A stretch of DNA of 64,000 nt from Heterodera schachtii (Eukaryota; Nematoda; Chromadorea; Rhabditida; Heteroderidae): contig SIJG01000083.1 of NCBI GenBank assembly GCA_023374025.1, positions 141,134-205,133 on the forward strand, in the 5' to 3' direction. Positions 12,501-25,500 of this stretch are shown one piece after another. Position 1 is the stretch's first letter. Every line of letters begins with the position of its first letter. The notes beneath the pieces are model-generated. The model saw only the letters and a list, made by a program, of their open reading frames with translations. It did no database searches and had not been told where the DNA came from. The position numbers were made by a program, and so were the translations under genes.

Positions 12501-15500
12501 TATGAAATGCAAACAACCCCATCTAAGTGCTGGCCGACGCAATAAACCTAAAAATATATGTCTCACAATTGAGGTTTTATGTCTGCGATCTATTCTTTTT
12601 AAATGCCGCGGGCCTTTTCTGACAATACTGCCTTAGTTAGAACTAAAAAAATTCACCGGAATTCTGGAAGTTTATTCTTAGAGCTGCTTCAAAAAAGAAC
12701 GGGTCGTTGTCAAGGAAATCTCTGTACCTTTTAGTTTAGCATATGTTATTATGTTTCAGTTATTATACCAACCACCTTATGCTAAATAATTGTCCAACAA
12801 TTCTGGTCATTTTAAAAAAAAATCATATAATTATTTTTGTTTTATTCTCGTCTGCTAATTCATTGTCTGGGTGATGTCGTAATGTTTAAGTTTGAGATGT
12901 TTAACATAACTTTAACTATGGCTGGTTTTTCAGCAAAGTTATGGGGCATTTAAAAAGAATAACCACATTGATACCAAAGCCCAGTTGTTAGGCATACATT
13001 TTTAGGTTTATTGCGTCGGCCGGCACATAGACGGAGTTGTATGTATTTCAAGGTGGATCAACCCATAGTTATTATATTTGAAAATGCGCAACTCACCGAG
13101 ACCATTGAATGCTCGGTCAGAGAAATACGTCAGTCAGACATTCATGTTTAGGTAACGCACAAGGAAATTTCTCATTATATGAAATGCAAACAACCCCATC
13201 TAGGTGCTGGCCGACGCAATAAACCTAAAAATATATGTCTAACAATTGAGCTTTTATGTCTGCGATCTATTCTTTTTAAATGCCGCGGGCCTTTTCTGAC
13301 AATACTGCCTTAGTTAGAACTAAAAAAATTCACCGGAATTCTGGAAGTTTATTCTTAGAGCTGCTTCAAAAAAGAACGGGTCGTTGTCAAGGAAATCTCT
13401 GTGCCTTTTAGTTTAGCATATGTTATTATGTTTCAGTTATTATACCAACCACCTTATGCTAAATAATTGTCCAACAATTCTGGTCATTTTTAAAAAAAAT
13501 CATATAATTATTTTTGTTTTATTCCCATCTGCTATTTCTTTGTCTGGGTGATGTCGTAATGTTTAAGTTTGAGATGTTTAACATAACTTTAACTATGGCT
13601 GGTTTTTCAGCAAAGTCATGGGGCATTTAAAAAGAATAACCACATTGATACCAAAGCCCAGTTGTTAGGCATACATTTTTATGTTTATTGCGTCGGCTGG
13701 CACATAGACGGAGTTGTATGTATTTCAGGATGGATCAACCCATAGTTATTATATTTGAAAATGCGCAAGTCACCGAGACCATTTAATGCTCGGTTCAGAG
13801 AAATACGTCAGTCAGACATTCATGTTTAGGTAACGCACAAGGAAATTTCTCATTATATGAAATGCAAACAACCCCATCTAAGTGCAGGCCGACGCAATAA
13901 ACCTAAAAATATATGTCTCACAATTGAGGTTTTATGTCTGCGATCTATTCTTTTTAAATGCCGCGGGCCTTTTCTGACAATACTGCCTTAGTTAGAACTA
14001 AAAAAATTCACCGGAATTCTGGAAGTTTATTCTTAGAGCTGCTTCAAAAAAGAACGGGTCGTTGTCAAGGAAATCTCTGTGCCTTTTAGTTTAGCATATG
14101 TTATTATGTTTCAGTTATTATACCAACCACCTTATGCTAAATAATTGTCCAACAATTCTGGTCATTTTTAAAAAAAATCATATAATTATTTTTGTTTTAT
14201 TCCCGTCTGCTAATTCATTGTCTGGGTGATGTCGTAATGTTTAAGTTTGAGATGTTTAACATAACTTTAACTATGGCTGGTTTTTCAGCAAAGTCATGGG
14301 GCATTTAAAAAGAATAACCACATTGATACCAAAGCCCAGTTGTTAGGCATACATTTTTATGTTTATTGCGTCGGCTGGCACATAGACGGAGTTGTATGTA
14401 TTTCAGGATGGATCAACCCATAGTTATTATATTTGAAAATGCGCAACTCACCGAGACCATTGAATGCTCGGTTCAGAGAAATACGTCAGTCAGACATTCA
14501 TGTTTAGGTAACGCACAAGGAAATTTCTCATTATATGAAATGCAAACAACCCCATCTAAGTGCTGGCCGACGCAATAAACCTAAAAATATATGTCTCACA
14601 ATTGAGGTTTTATGTCTGCGATCTATTCTTTTTAAATGCCGCGGGCCTTTTCTGACAATACTGCCTTAGTTAGAACTAAAAAAATTCACCGGAATTCTGG
14701 AAGTTTATTCTTAGAGCTGCTTCAAAAAAGAACGGGTCGTTGTCAAGGAAATCTCTGTGCCTTTTAGTTTAGCATATGTTATTATGTTTCAGTTATTATA
14801 CCAACCACCTTATGCTAAATAATTGTCCAACAATTCTGGTCATTTTTAAAAAAAATCATATAATTATTTTTGTTTTATTCCCGTCTGCTAATTCATTGTC
14901 TGGGTGATGTCGTAATGTTTAAGTTTGAGATGTTTAACATAACTTTAACTATGGCTGGTTTTTCAGCAAAGTCATGGGGCATTTAAAAAGAATAACCACA
15001 TTGATACCAAAGCCCAGTTGTTAGGCATACATTTTTATGTTTATTGCGTCGGCTGGCACATAGACGGAGTTGTATGTATTTCAGGATGGATCAACCCATA
15101 GTTATTATATTTGAAAATGCGCAACTCACCGAGACCATTGAATGCTCGGTTCAGAGAAATACGTCAGTCAGACATTCATGTTTAGGTAACGCACAAGGAA
15201 ATTTCTCATTATATGAAATGCAAACAACCCCATCTAAGTGCTGGCCGACGCAATAAACCTAAAAATATATGTCTCACAATTGAGGTTTTATGTCTGCGAT
15301 CTATTCTTTTTAAATGCCGCGGGCCTTTTCTGACAATACTGCCTTAGTTAGAACTAAAAAAATTCACCGGAATTCTGGAAGTTTATTCTTAGAGCTGCTT
15401 CAAAAAAGAACGGGTCGTTGTCAAGGAAATCTCTGTGCCTTTTAGTTTAGCATATGTTATTATGTTTCAGTTATTATACCAACCACCTTATGCTAAATAA

Positions 15501-18028
15501 TTGTCCAACAATTCTGGTCATTTTTAAAAAAAATTATATAATTATTTTTGTTTTATTCCCGTCTGCTAATTCATTGTCTGGGTGATGTCGTAATGTTTAA
15601 GTTTGAGATGTTTAACATAACTTTAACTATGGCTGGTTTTTCAGCAAAGTCATGGGGCATTTAAAAAGAATAACCACATTGATACCAAAGCCCAGTTGTT
15701 AGGCATACATTTTTATGTTTATTGCGTCGGCTGGCACATAGACGGAGTTGTATGTATTTCAGGATGGATCAACCCATAGTTATTATATTTGAAAATGCGC
15801 AACTCACCGAGACCATTGAATGCTCGGTTCAGAGAAATACGTCAGTCAGACATTCATGTTTAGGTAACGCACAAGGAAATTTCTCATTATATGAAATGCA
15901 AACAACCCCATCTAAGTGCTGGCCGACGCAATAAACCTAAAAATATATGTCTCACAATTGAGGTTTTATGTCTGCGATCTATTCTTTTTAAATGCCGCGG
16001 GCCTTTTCTGACAATACTGCCTTAGTTAGAACTAAAAAAATTCACCGGAATTCTGGAAGTTTATTCTTAGAGCTGCTTCAAAAAAGAACGGGTCGTTGTC
16101 AAGGAAATCTCTGTGCCTTTTAGTTTAGCATATGTTATTATGTTTCAGTTATTATACCAACCACCTTATGCTAAATAATTGTCCAACAATTCTGGTCATT
16201 TTTAAAAAAAATTATATAATTATTTTTGTTTTATTCCCGTCTGCTAATTCATTGTCTGGGTGATGTCGTAATGTTTAAGTTTGAGATGTTTAACATAACT
16301 TTAACTATGGCTGGTTTTTCAGCAAAGTCATGGGGCATTTAAAAAGAATAACCACATTGATACCAAAGCCCAGTTGTTAGGCATACATTTTTAGGTTTAT
16401 TGCGTCGGCCGGCACATAGACGGAGTTGTATGTATTTCAAGGTGGATCAACCCATAGTTATTATATTTGAAAATGCGCAACTCACCGAGACCATTGAATG
16501 CTCGGTCAGAGAAATACGTCAGTCAGACATTCATGTTTAGGTAACGCACAAGGAAATTTCTCATTATATGAAATGCAAACAACCCCATCTAAGTGCTGGC
16601 CGACGCAATAAACCTAAAAATATATGTCTCACAATTGAGCTTTTATGTCTGCGATCTATTCTTTTTAAATGCCGCGGGCCTTTTCTGACAATACTGCCTT
16701 AGTTAGAACTAAAAAAATTCACCGGAATTCTGGAAGTTTATTCTTAGAGCTGCTTCAAAAAAGAACGGGTCGTTGTCAAGGAAATCTCTGTGCCTTTTAG
16801 TTTAGCATATGTTATTATGTTTCAGTTATTATACCAACCACCTTATGCTAAATAATTGTCCAACAATTCTGGTCATTTTTTAAAAAAATTATATAATTAT
16901 TTTTGTTTTATTCCCGTCCGCTAATTCTTTGTCTGGGTGATGTCATAATGTTTTAAGTTTGAGATGTTTAACATAACTTTAACTATGGCTGGTTTTTCAG
17001 CAAAGTCATGGGGCATTTAAAAAGAATAACCACATTGATACCAAAGCCCAGTTGTTAGGCATACATTTTTAGGTTTATTGCGTCGGCCGGCACATAGACG
17101 GAGTTGTATGTATTTCAAGGTGGATCAACCCATAGTTATTATATTTGAAAATGCGCAACTCACCGAGACCATTGAATGCTCGGTTCAGAGAAATACGTCA
17201 GTCAGACATTCATGTTTAGGTAACGCACAAGGAAATTTCTCATTATATGAAATGCAAACAACCCCATCTAGGTGCTGGCCGACGCAATAAACCTAAAAAT
17301 ATATGTCTAACAATTGAGCTTTTATGTCTGCGATCTATTCTTTTTAAATGCCGCGGGCCTTTTCTGACAATACTGCCTTAGTTAGAACTAAAAAAATTCA
17401 CCGGAATTCTGGAAGTTTATTCTTAGAGCTGCTTCAAAAAAGAACGGGTCGTTGTCAAGGAAATCTCTGTGCCTTTTAGTTTAGCATATGTTATTATGTT
17501 TCAGTTATTATACCAACCACCTTATGCTAAATAATTGTCCAACAATTCTGGTCATTTTTAAAAAAAATCATATAATTATTTTTGTTTTATTCCCGTCTGC
17601 TAATTCATTGTCTGGGTGATGTCGTAATGTTTAAGTTTGAGATGTTTAACATAACTTTAACTATGGCTGGTTTTTCAGCAAAGTCATGGGGCATTTAAAA
17701 AGAATAACCACATTGATACCAAAGCCCAGTTGTTAGGCATACATTTTTATGTTTATTGCGTCGGCTGGCACATAGACGGAGTTGTATGTATTTCAGGATG
17801 GATCAACCCATAGTTATTATATTTGAAAATGCGCAACTCACCGAGACCATTGAATGCTCGGTTCAGAGAAATACGTCAGTCAGACATTCATGTTTAGGTA
17901 ACGCACAAGGAAATTTCTCATTATATGAAATGCAAACAACCCCATCTAAGTGCTGGCCGACGCAATAAACCTAAAAATATATGTCTCACAATTGAGCTTT
18001 TATGTCTGCGATCTATTCTTTTTAAATG
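3538..18028. repeat. Tandem satellite array, monomer about 678 bp (about 21 units)
   Basis: Identical landmarks recur every 676-678 bp, for example TGCGTCGGCTGGCAC at 4200, 4878, 5556, 6234, 7589 and 8267. Monomers are mostly 98-100% alike by eye. Two main subtypes are visible: ATGTTTATTGCGTCGGCTGG with CAGGATGG and GGTTCAGAG, and AGGTTTATTGCGTCGGCCGG with CAAGGTGG and GGTCAGAG (one base shorter). A weak 70-codon frame in each unit starts at a TTG codon and is broken in many units, so it is not called a gene. Confidence 0.97.
4164..4444. repeat. Long imperfect palindrome inside each satellite monomer (representative unit)
   Basis: The left arm (4164-4238) and right arm (4369-4444) are inverted copies of each other. 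The left arm reads AAAGCCCAGTTGTTAGGCAT..., the reverse of the right arm reads AAACCTCAATTGTGAGACAT..., and both continue through TTATTGCGTCGGC and TTTGCATTTCA/TATGTATTTCA. The arms are about 75 bp and the loop about 130 bp. The structure is present in every monomer. It may be the remnant of a foldback transposon fixed in the repeat unit. Confidence 0.85.
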
Positions 18029-18675
18029 CCTGACACGGACAGGTAATCCTTGAAACGTTCAGCCCAATCATCAAATGCAAAAACAAACTCCTCACAAAAC
18101 ATTTCCAAACCTGACCCCACTGTGGATCCGCTCGAGAGCATATTCAGGCCAAAAAGAGTCGGCCCGTCATCTTCGTCTTCGCTTGACAATTGATGAATTG
18201 GCAATTGGTTCGGTACGACTCGGTTTGGTTGTGCATTGCCCATTGGCGTCACAAACGGCGCAAGCGACGCTCTATTCTGATTAGTAATACTAACGGTCCC
18301 ACCTGAATTCGTCCCATCATTGTCTTGCTCCAAAATATCGACTCTTTCGGTTAGGGTAACGAATTGGACTTTCAGTGTGTCAAAATTGGCATTTGTATTA
18401 GCCACAACGTCATTCACCCAATTGACTTTTTGGTTCAAGGAACGATTCATGTGACGAACAGCTCGGTTCACTCCATCTTCTAATTTCGCCACATCATTTT
18501 GAGCTTTTTCTAAATCCGAGATTTTTACCGTGGTCTTTCCTTGCCAAAGTTTCCTATCAATGGCCGAAATCGGAAACTCATCGTCCTTTCCACTCAAAAA
18601 CATTTTTGTTTCCTGCCCGAAGGCTTGGGATGTACCAAAGGGGAACTCATTCGACGAGCCCCCTGATGTAGACAT
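18022..18675 (-). pseudogene. Retrotransposon Gag N-terminal fragment
   Basis: This is an open frame of 217 codons on the minus strand with an ATG start (MSTSGGSSNEF). It has a predicted coiled-coil stretch (residues about 55-125), a Ser/Asn/Gln-rich linker, an acidic SSEDEDDGP patch, and ends DDWAERFKDYLSVSG. That last motif is like the beginning of a Ty3/gypsy capsid domain. The frame then runs into satellite DNA and stops after two more codons, so the protein is cut at the insertion edge. It is probably the 5' half of gag from the same or a related element as the one at 292-3537. That relation is inference. Confidence 0.6.
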
Positions 18676-19542
18676 TCGAAGTCGTTCAGTTCACAATAAG
18701 CTTTTATTATTTTGCTAAAAGAAAAAAATTGGTAATCCCATTACGCATTCATTGAGAAAGAGAAGGAAAAAAAAATTAATGAATGACAGCGGATAATCGA
18801 ATGGATGTGAGTGCCTTCCAGGAATGGCTTTATCTGCTCCATCTCCGCTTAAACTCCGCCTAACGAGAGCAATTAACAATTCTCAGGCGCCGCAATAAAA
18901 TGTGTAAAGTGAACTAATCTCGCAAAGCAAAATGTGGCGGCATGTGATCACGTGAATGTTCTTATGGTGTGAGAAATGAGAGAAAAATGAATAAAATGAA
19001 CTTTAGTCTCTGAAAACTGTAACTCATACTGTAACCAAAATGATAGCGCCTAATTTTCATGTTTCACTTGGTTCCCCTCTTTTTAGTCTGTTAGAATGGT
19101 GCCCTTTTGATTGGTCATCGGCCCGGGCTTTTTGCTTTTCCGAAATTTGTTTCTCTCTTCTTTCTCTTCTCTTTTTTTATTTCTCTCTCTCTCTCTCAAT
19201 CTTGCAAATAATCTTCCAAATTTTCCAATTTTTCGTGCATTAGCCCCTTTAGCATTTAGACTAGCCCGGGCAATTTTTTGGCCACGTTTTCTCTCTCTTT
19301 TTTTTAATGTCCCTTTAGTTTTCAACTGGCCCGGACGATTTTTTTTTTTTTTACTTCTTTTTCTTTAAAAGTCCCTTTAGTCTTCGACTAGCCCGGACAA
19401 CTTTAGAATCTCAGACTTTGCGTGTACACGACTTTGTTTCTAGCCCTCAGGCCAGGGAGATCTCCCACAAACTTCTGCCGGCTTACCCGATTCTCAGCTT
19501 CGTCGTCAACGATGGTCGTTTCCCAAAATGGGAACCATCAAA
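18029..19542 (-). mobile_element. Truncated retroelement 5' end inserted in the satellite
   Basis: Satellite sequence stops after TTTTTAAATGCC (18028) and resumes at AATTCACCGGAATTCTGG (about 19543). About 50 bp of monomer between those landmarks is missing, so the insertion came with a deletion. The insert carries the 5' part of gag (minus strand) and about 870 bp of upstream leader or LTR-like DNA. I cannot place LTR ends or a primer-binding site with confidence, and no target-site duplication is visible. Confidence 0.7.
19244..19401. repeat. Degenerate direct repeats (CCCTTTAG...ACT(A/G)GCCCGG)
   Basis: Three copies of a motif of about 28 bp, CCCTTTAGTCTTCGACTAGCCCGGACAA and variants, lie near 19244, 19311 and 19372. 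They are about 65 bp apart and separated by pyrimidine-rich spacers. A fourth, weaker GCCCGGGC occurs near 19120. They sit in the leader or LTR-like part of the insertion. Confidence 0.6.
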
Positions 19543-22500
19543 TTCACCGGAATTCTGGAAGTTTATTCTTAGAGCTGCTTCAAAAAAGAACGGGTCGTTG
19601 TCAAGGAAATCTCTGTGCCTTTTAGTTTAGCATATGTTATTATGTTTCAGTTATTATACCAACCACCTTATGCTAAATAATTGTCCAACAATTCTGGTCA
19701 TTTTTAAAAAAAATCATATAATTATTTTTGTTTTATTCCCGTCTGCTAATTCATTGTCTGGGTGATGTCGTAATGTTTAAGTTTGAGATGTTTAACATAA
19801 CTTTAACTATGGCTGGTTTTTCAGCAAAGTCATGGGGCATTTAAAAAGAATAACCACATTGATACCAAAGCCCAGTTGTTAGGCATACATTTTTATGTTT
19901 ATTGCGTCGGCTGGCACATAGACGGAGTTGTATGTATTTCAGGATGGATCAACCCATAGTTATTATATTTGAAAATGCGCAACTCACCGAGACCATTGAA
20001 TGCTCGGTCAGAGAAATATGTCAGTCGGACATTCATGTTTAGGTAACGCCCAAGGAAATTTCTCATTATATGAAATGCAAACAACCCCATCTAAGTGCGG
20101 GCCGACGCAATAAACCTAAAAATATATGTCTCACAATTGAGCTTTTATGTCTGCGATCTATTCTTTTTAAATGCCTCTGGCCTTTTCTGACAATACTGCC
20201 TTAGTTAGAACTAAAAAAATTCACCGGAATTCTGGAAGTTTATTCTTAGAGCTGCTTCAAAAAAGAACGGGTCGTTGTCAAGGAAATCTCTGTGCCTTTT
20301 AGTTTAGCATATGTTATTATGTTTCAGTTATTATACCAACCACCTTATGCTAAATAATTGTCCAACAATTCTAGTCATTTTTAAAAAAAATTATATAATT
20401 ATTTTTGTTTTATTCCCGTCTGCTAATTCATTGTCTGGGTGATGTCGTAATGTTTAAGTTTGAGATGTTTAACATAACTTTAACTATGGCTGGTTTTTCA
20501 GCAAAGTCATGGGGCATTTAAAAAGAATAACCACATTGATACCAAAGCCCAGTTGTTAGGCATACATTTTTATGTTTATTGCGTCGGCTGGCACATAGAC
20601 GGAGTTGTATGTATTTCAGGATGGATCAACCCATAGTTATTATATTTGAAAATGCGCAACTCACCGAGACCATTGAATGCTCGGTTCAGAGAAATACGTC
20701 AGTCAGACATTCATGTTTAGGTAACGCACAAGGAAATTTCTCATTATATGAAATGCAAACAACCCCATCTAAGTGCTGGCCGACGCAATAAACCTAAAAA
20801 TATATGTCTCACAATTGAGGTTTTATGTCTGCGATCTATTCTTTTTAAATGCCGCGGGCCTTTTCTGACAATACTGCCTTAGTTAGAACTAAAAAAATTC
20901 ACCGGAATTCTGGAAGTTTATTCTTAGAGCTGCTTCAAAAAAGAACGGGTCGTTGTCAAGGAAATCTCTGTGCCTTTTAGTTTAGCATATGTTATTATGT
21001 TTCAGTTATTATACCAACCACCTTATGCTAAATAATTGTCCAACAATTCTGGTCATTTTTAAAAAAAATTATATAATTATTTTTGTTTTATTCCCGTCTG
21101 CTAATTCATTGTCTGGGTGATGTCGTAATGTTTAAGTTTGAGATGTTTAACATAACTTTAACTATGGCTGGTTTTTCAGCAAAGTCATGGGGCATTTAAA
21201 AAGAATAACCACATTGATACCAAAGCCCAGTTGTTAGGCATACATTTTTATGTTTATTGCGTCGGCTGGCACATAGACGGAGTTGTATGTATTTCAGGAT
21301 GGATCAACCCATAGTTATTATATTTGAAAATGCGCAACTCACCGAGACCATTGAATGCTCGGTTCAGAGAAATACGTCAGTCAGACATTCATGTTTAGGT
21401 AACGCACAAGGAAATTTCTCATTATATGAAATGCAAACAACCCCATCTAAGTGCTGGCCGACGCAATAAACCTAAAAATATATGTCTCACAATTGAGCTT
21501 TTATGTCTGCGATCTATTCTTTTTAAATGCCGCGGGCCTTTTCTGACAATACTGCCTTAGTTAGAACTAAAAAAATTCACCGGAATTCTGGAAGTTTATT
21601 CTTAGAGCTGCTTCAAAAAAGAACGGGTCGTTGTCAAGGAAATCTCTGTGCCTTTTAGTTTAGCATATGTTATTATGTTTCAGTTATTATACCAACCACC
21701 TTATGCTAAATAATTGTCCAACAATTCTGGTCATTTTTAAAAAAAATTATATAATTATTTTTGTTTTATTCCCGTCTGCTAATTCATTGTCTGGGTGATG
21801 TCGTAATGTTTAAGTTTGAGATGTTTAACATAACTTTAACTATGGCTGGTTTTTCAGCAAAGTCATGGGGCATTTAAAAAGAATAACCACATTGATACCA
21901 AAGCCCAGTTGTTAGGCATACATTTTTATGTTTATTGCGTCGGCTGGCACATAGACGGAGTTGTATGTATTTGAGGATGGATCAACCCATAGTTATTATA
22001 TTTGAAAATGCGCAACTCACCGAGACCATTGAATGCTCGGTTCAGAGAAATATGTCAGTCGGACATTCATGTTTAGGTAACGCACAAGGAAATTTCTCAT
22101 TATATGAAATGCAAACAACCCCATCTAAGTGCGGGCCGACGCAATAAACCTAAAAATATATGTCTCACAATTGAGGTTTTATGTCTGCGATCTATTCTTT
22201 TTAAATGCCGCGGGCCTTTTCTGACAATACTGCCTTAGTTAGAACTAAAAAAATTCACCGGAATTCTGGAAGTTTATTCTTAGAGCTGCTTCAAAAAAGA
22301 ACGGGTCGTTGTCAAGGAAATCTCTGTGCCTTTTAGTTTAGCATATGTTATTATGTTTCAGTTATTATACCAACCACCTTATGCTAAATAATTGTCCAAC
22401 AATTCTGGTCATTTTTAAAAAAAATCATATAATTATTTTTGTTTTATTCCCGTCTGCTAATTCATTGTCTGGGTGATGTCGTAATGTTTAAGTTTGAGAT

Positions 22501-25500
22501 GTTTAACATAACTTTAACTATGGCTGGTTTTTCAGCAAAGTCATGGGGCATTTAAAAAGAATAACCACATTGATACCAAAGCCCAGTTGTTAGGCATACA
22601 TTTTTATGTTTATTGCGTCGGCTGGCACATAGACGGAGTTGTATGTATTTCAGGATGGATCAACCCATAGTTATTATATTTGAAAATGCGCAACTCACCG
22701 AGACCATTGAATGCTCGGTTCAGAGAAATACGTCAGTCAGACATTCATGTTTAGGTAACGCACAAGGAAATTTCTCATTATATGAAATGCAAACAACCCC
22801 ATCTAAGTGCTGGCCGACGCAATAAACCTAAAAATATATGTCTCACAATTGAGGTTTTATGTCTGCGATCTATTCTTTTTAAATGCCGCGGGCCTTTTCT
22901 GACAATACTGCCTTAGTTAGAACTAAAAAAATTCACCGGAATTCTGGAAGTTTATTCTTAGAGCTGCTTCAAAAAAGAACGGGTCGTTGTCAAGGAAATC
23001 TCTGTGCCTTTTAGTTTAGCATATGTTATTATGTTTCAGTTATTATACCAACCACCTTATGCTAAATAATTGTCCAACAATTCTAGTCATTTTTTAAAAA
23101 AATTATATAATTATTTTTGTTTTATTCCCGTCTGCTAATTCATTGTCTGGGTGATGTCGTAATGTTTAAGTTTGAGATGTTTAACATAACTTTAACTATG
23201 GCTGGTTTTTCAGCAAAGTCATGGGGCATTTAAAAAGAATAACCACATTGATACCAAAGCCCAGTTGTTAGGCATACATTTTTATGTTTATTGCTTCGGC
23301 TGGCACATAGACGGAGTTGTATGTATTTCAAGGTGGATCAACCCATAGTTATTATATTTGAAAATGCGCAACTCACCGAGACCATTGAATGCTCGGTTCA
23401 GAGAAATACGTCAGTCAGACATTCATGTTTAGGTAACGCACAAGGAAATTTCTCATTATATGAAATGCAAACAACCCCATCTAAGTGCTGGCCGACGCAA
23501 TAAACCTAAAAATATATGTCTCACAATTGAGGTTTTATGTCTGCGATCTATTCTTTTTAAATGCCGCGGGCCTTTTCTGACAATACTGCCTTAGTTAGAA
23601 CTAAAAAAATTCACCGGAATTCTGGAAGTTTATTCTTAGAGCTGCTTCAAAAAAGAACGGGTCGTTGTCAAGGAAATCTCTGTGCCTTTTAGTTTAGCAT
23701 ATGTTATTATGTTTCAGTTATTATACCAACCACCTTATGCTAAATAATTGTCCAACAATTCTGGTCATTTTTAAAAAAAATTATATAATTATTTTTGTTT
23801 TATTCCCGTCTGCTAATTCATTGTCTGGGTGATGTCGTAATGTTTAAGTTTGAGATGTTTAACATAACTTTAACTATGGCTGGTTTTTCAGCAAAGTCAT
23901 GGGGCATTTAAAAAGAATAACCACATTGATACCAAAGCCCAGTTGTTAGGCATACATTTTTATGTTTATTGCGTCGGCTGGCACATAGACGGAGTTGTAT
24001 GTATTTCAGGATGGATCAACCCATAGTTATTATATTTGAAAATGCGCAACTCACCGAGACCATTGAATGCTCGGTTCAGAGAAATACGTCAGTCAGACAT
24101 TCATGTTTAGGTAACGCACAAGGAAATTTCTCATTATATGAAATGCAAACAACCCCATCTAAGTGCTGGCCGACGCAATAAACCTAAAAATATATGTCTC
24201 ACAATTGAGCTTTTATGTCTGCGATCTATTCTTTTTAAATGCCGCGGGCCTTTTCTGACAATACTGCCTTAGTTAGAACTAAAAAAATTCACCGGAATTC
24301 TGGAAGTTTATTCTTAGAGCTGCTTCAAAAAAGAACGGGTCGTTGTCAAGGAAATCTCTGTGCCTTTTAGTTTAGCATATGTTATTATGTTTCAGTTATT
24401 ATACCAACCACCTTATGCTAAATAATTGTCCAACAATTCTGGTCATTTTTAAAAAAAATCATATAATTATTTTTGTTTTATTCCCGTCTGCTAATTCATT
24501 GTCTGGGTGATGTCGTAATGTTTAAGTTTGAGATGTTTAACATAACTTTAACTATGGCTGGTTTTTCAGCAAAGTCATGGGGCATTTAAAAAGAATAACC
24601 ACATTGATACCAAAGCCCAGTTGTTAGGCATACATTTTTATGTTTATTGCGTCGGCTGGCACATAGACGGAGTTGTATGTATTTCAGGATGGATCAACCC
24701 ATAGTTATTATATTTGAAAATGCGCAACTCACCGAAACCATTGAATGCTCGGTCAGAGAAATATGTCAGTCGGACATTCATGTTTAGGTAACGCACAAGG
24801 AAATTTCTCATTATATGAAATGCAAACAACCCCATCTAAGTGCTGGCCGACGCAATAAACCTAAAAATATATGTCTCACAATTGAGCTTTTATGTCTGCG
24901 ATCTATTCTTTTTAAATGCCGCGGGCCTTTTCTGACAATACTGCCTTAGTTAGAACTAAAAAAATTCAGCGGAATTCTGGAAGTTTATTCTTAGAGCTGC
25001 TTCAAAAAAGAACGGGTCGTTGTCAAGGAAATCTCTGTGCCTTTTAGTTTAGCATATGTTATTATGTTTCAGTTATTATACCAACCACCTTATGCTAAAT
25101 AATTGTCCAACAATTCTGGTCATTTTTAAAAAAATCATATAATTATTTTTGTTTTATTCCCGTCTGCTAATTCATTGTCTGGGTGATGTCGTAATGTTTA
25201 AGTTTGAGATGTTTAACATAACTTTAACTATGGCTGGTTTTTCAGCAAAGTCATGGGGCATTTAAAAAGAATAACCACATTGATACCAAAGCCCAGTTGT
25301 TAGGCATACATTTTTATGTTTATTGCGTCGGCTGGCACATAGACGGAGTTGTATGTATTTCAGGATGGATCAACCCATAGTTATTATATTTGAAAATGCG
25401 CAACTCACCGAGACCATTGAATGCTCGGTTCAGAGAAATACGTCAGTCAGACATTCATGCTTAGGTAACGCACAAGGAAATTTCTCATTATATGAAATGC

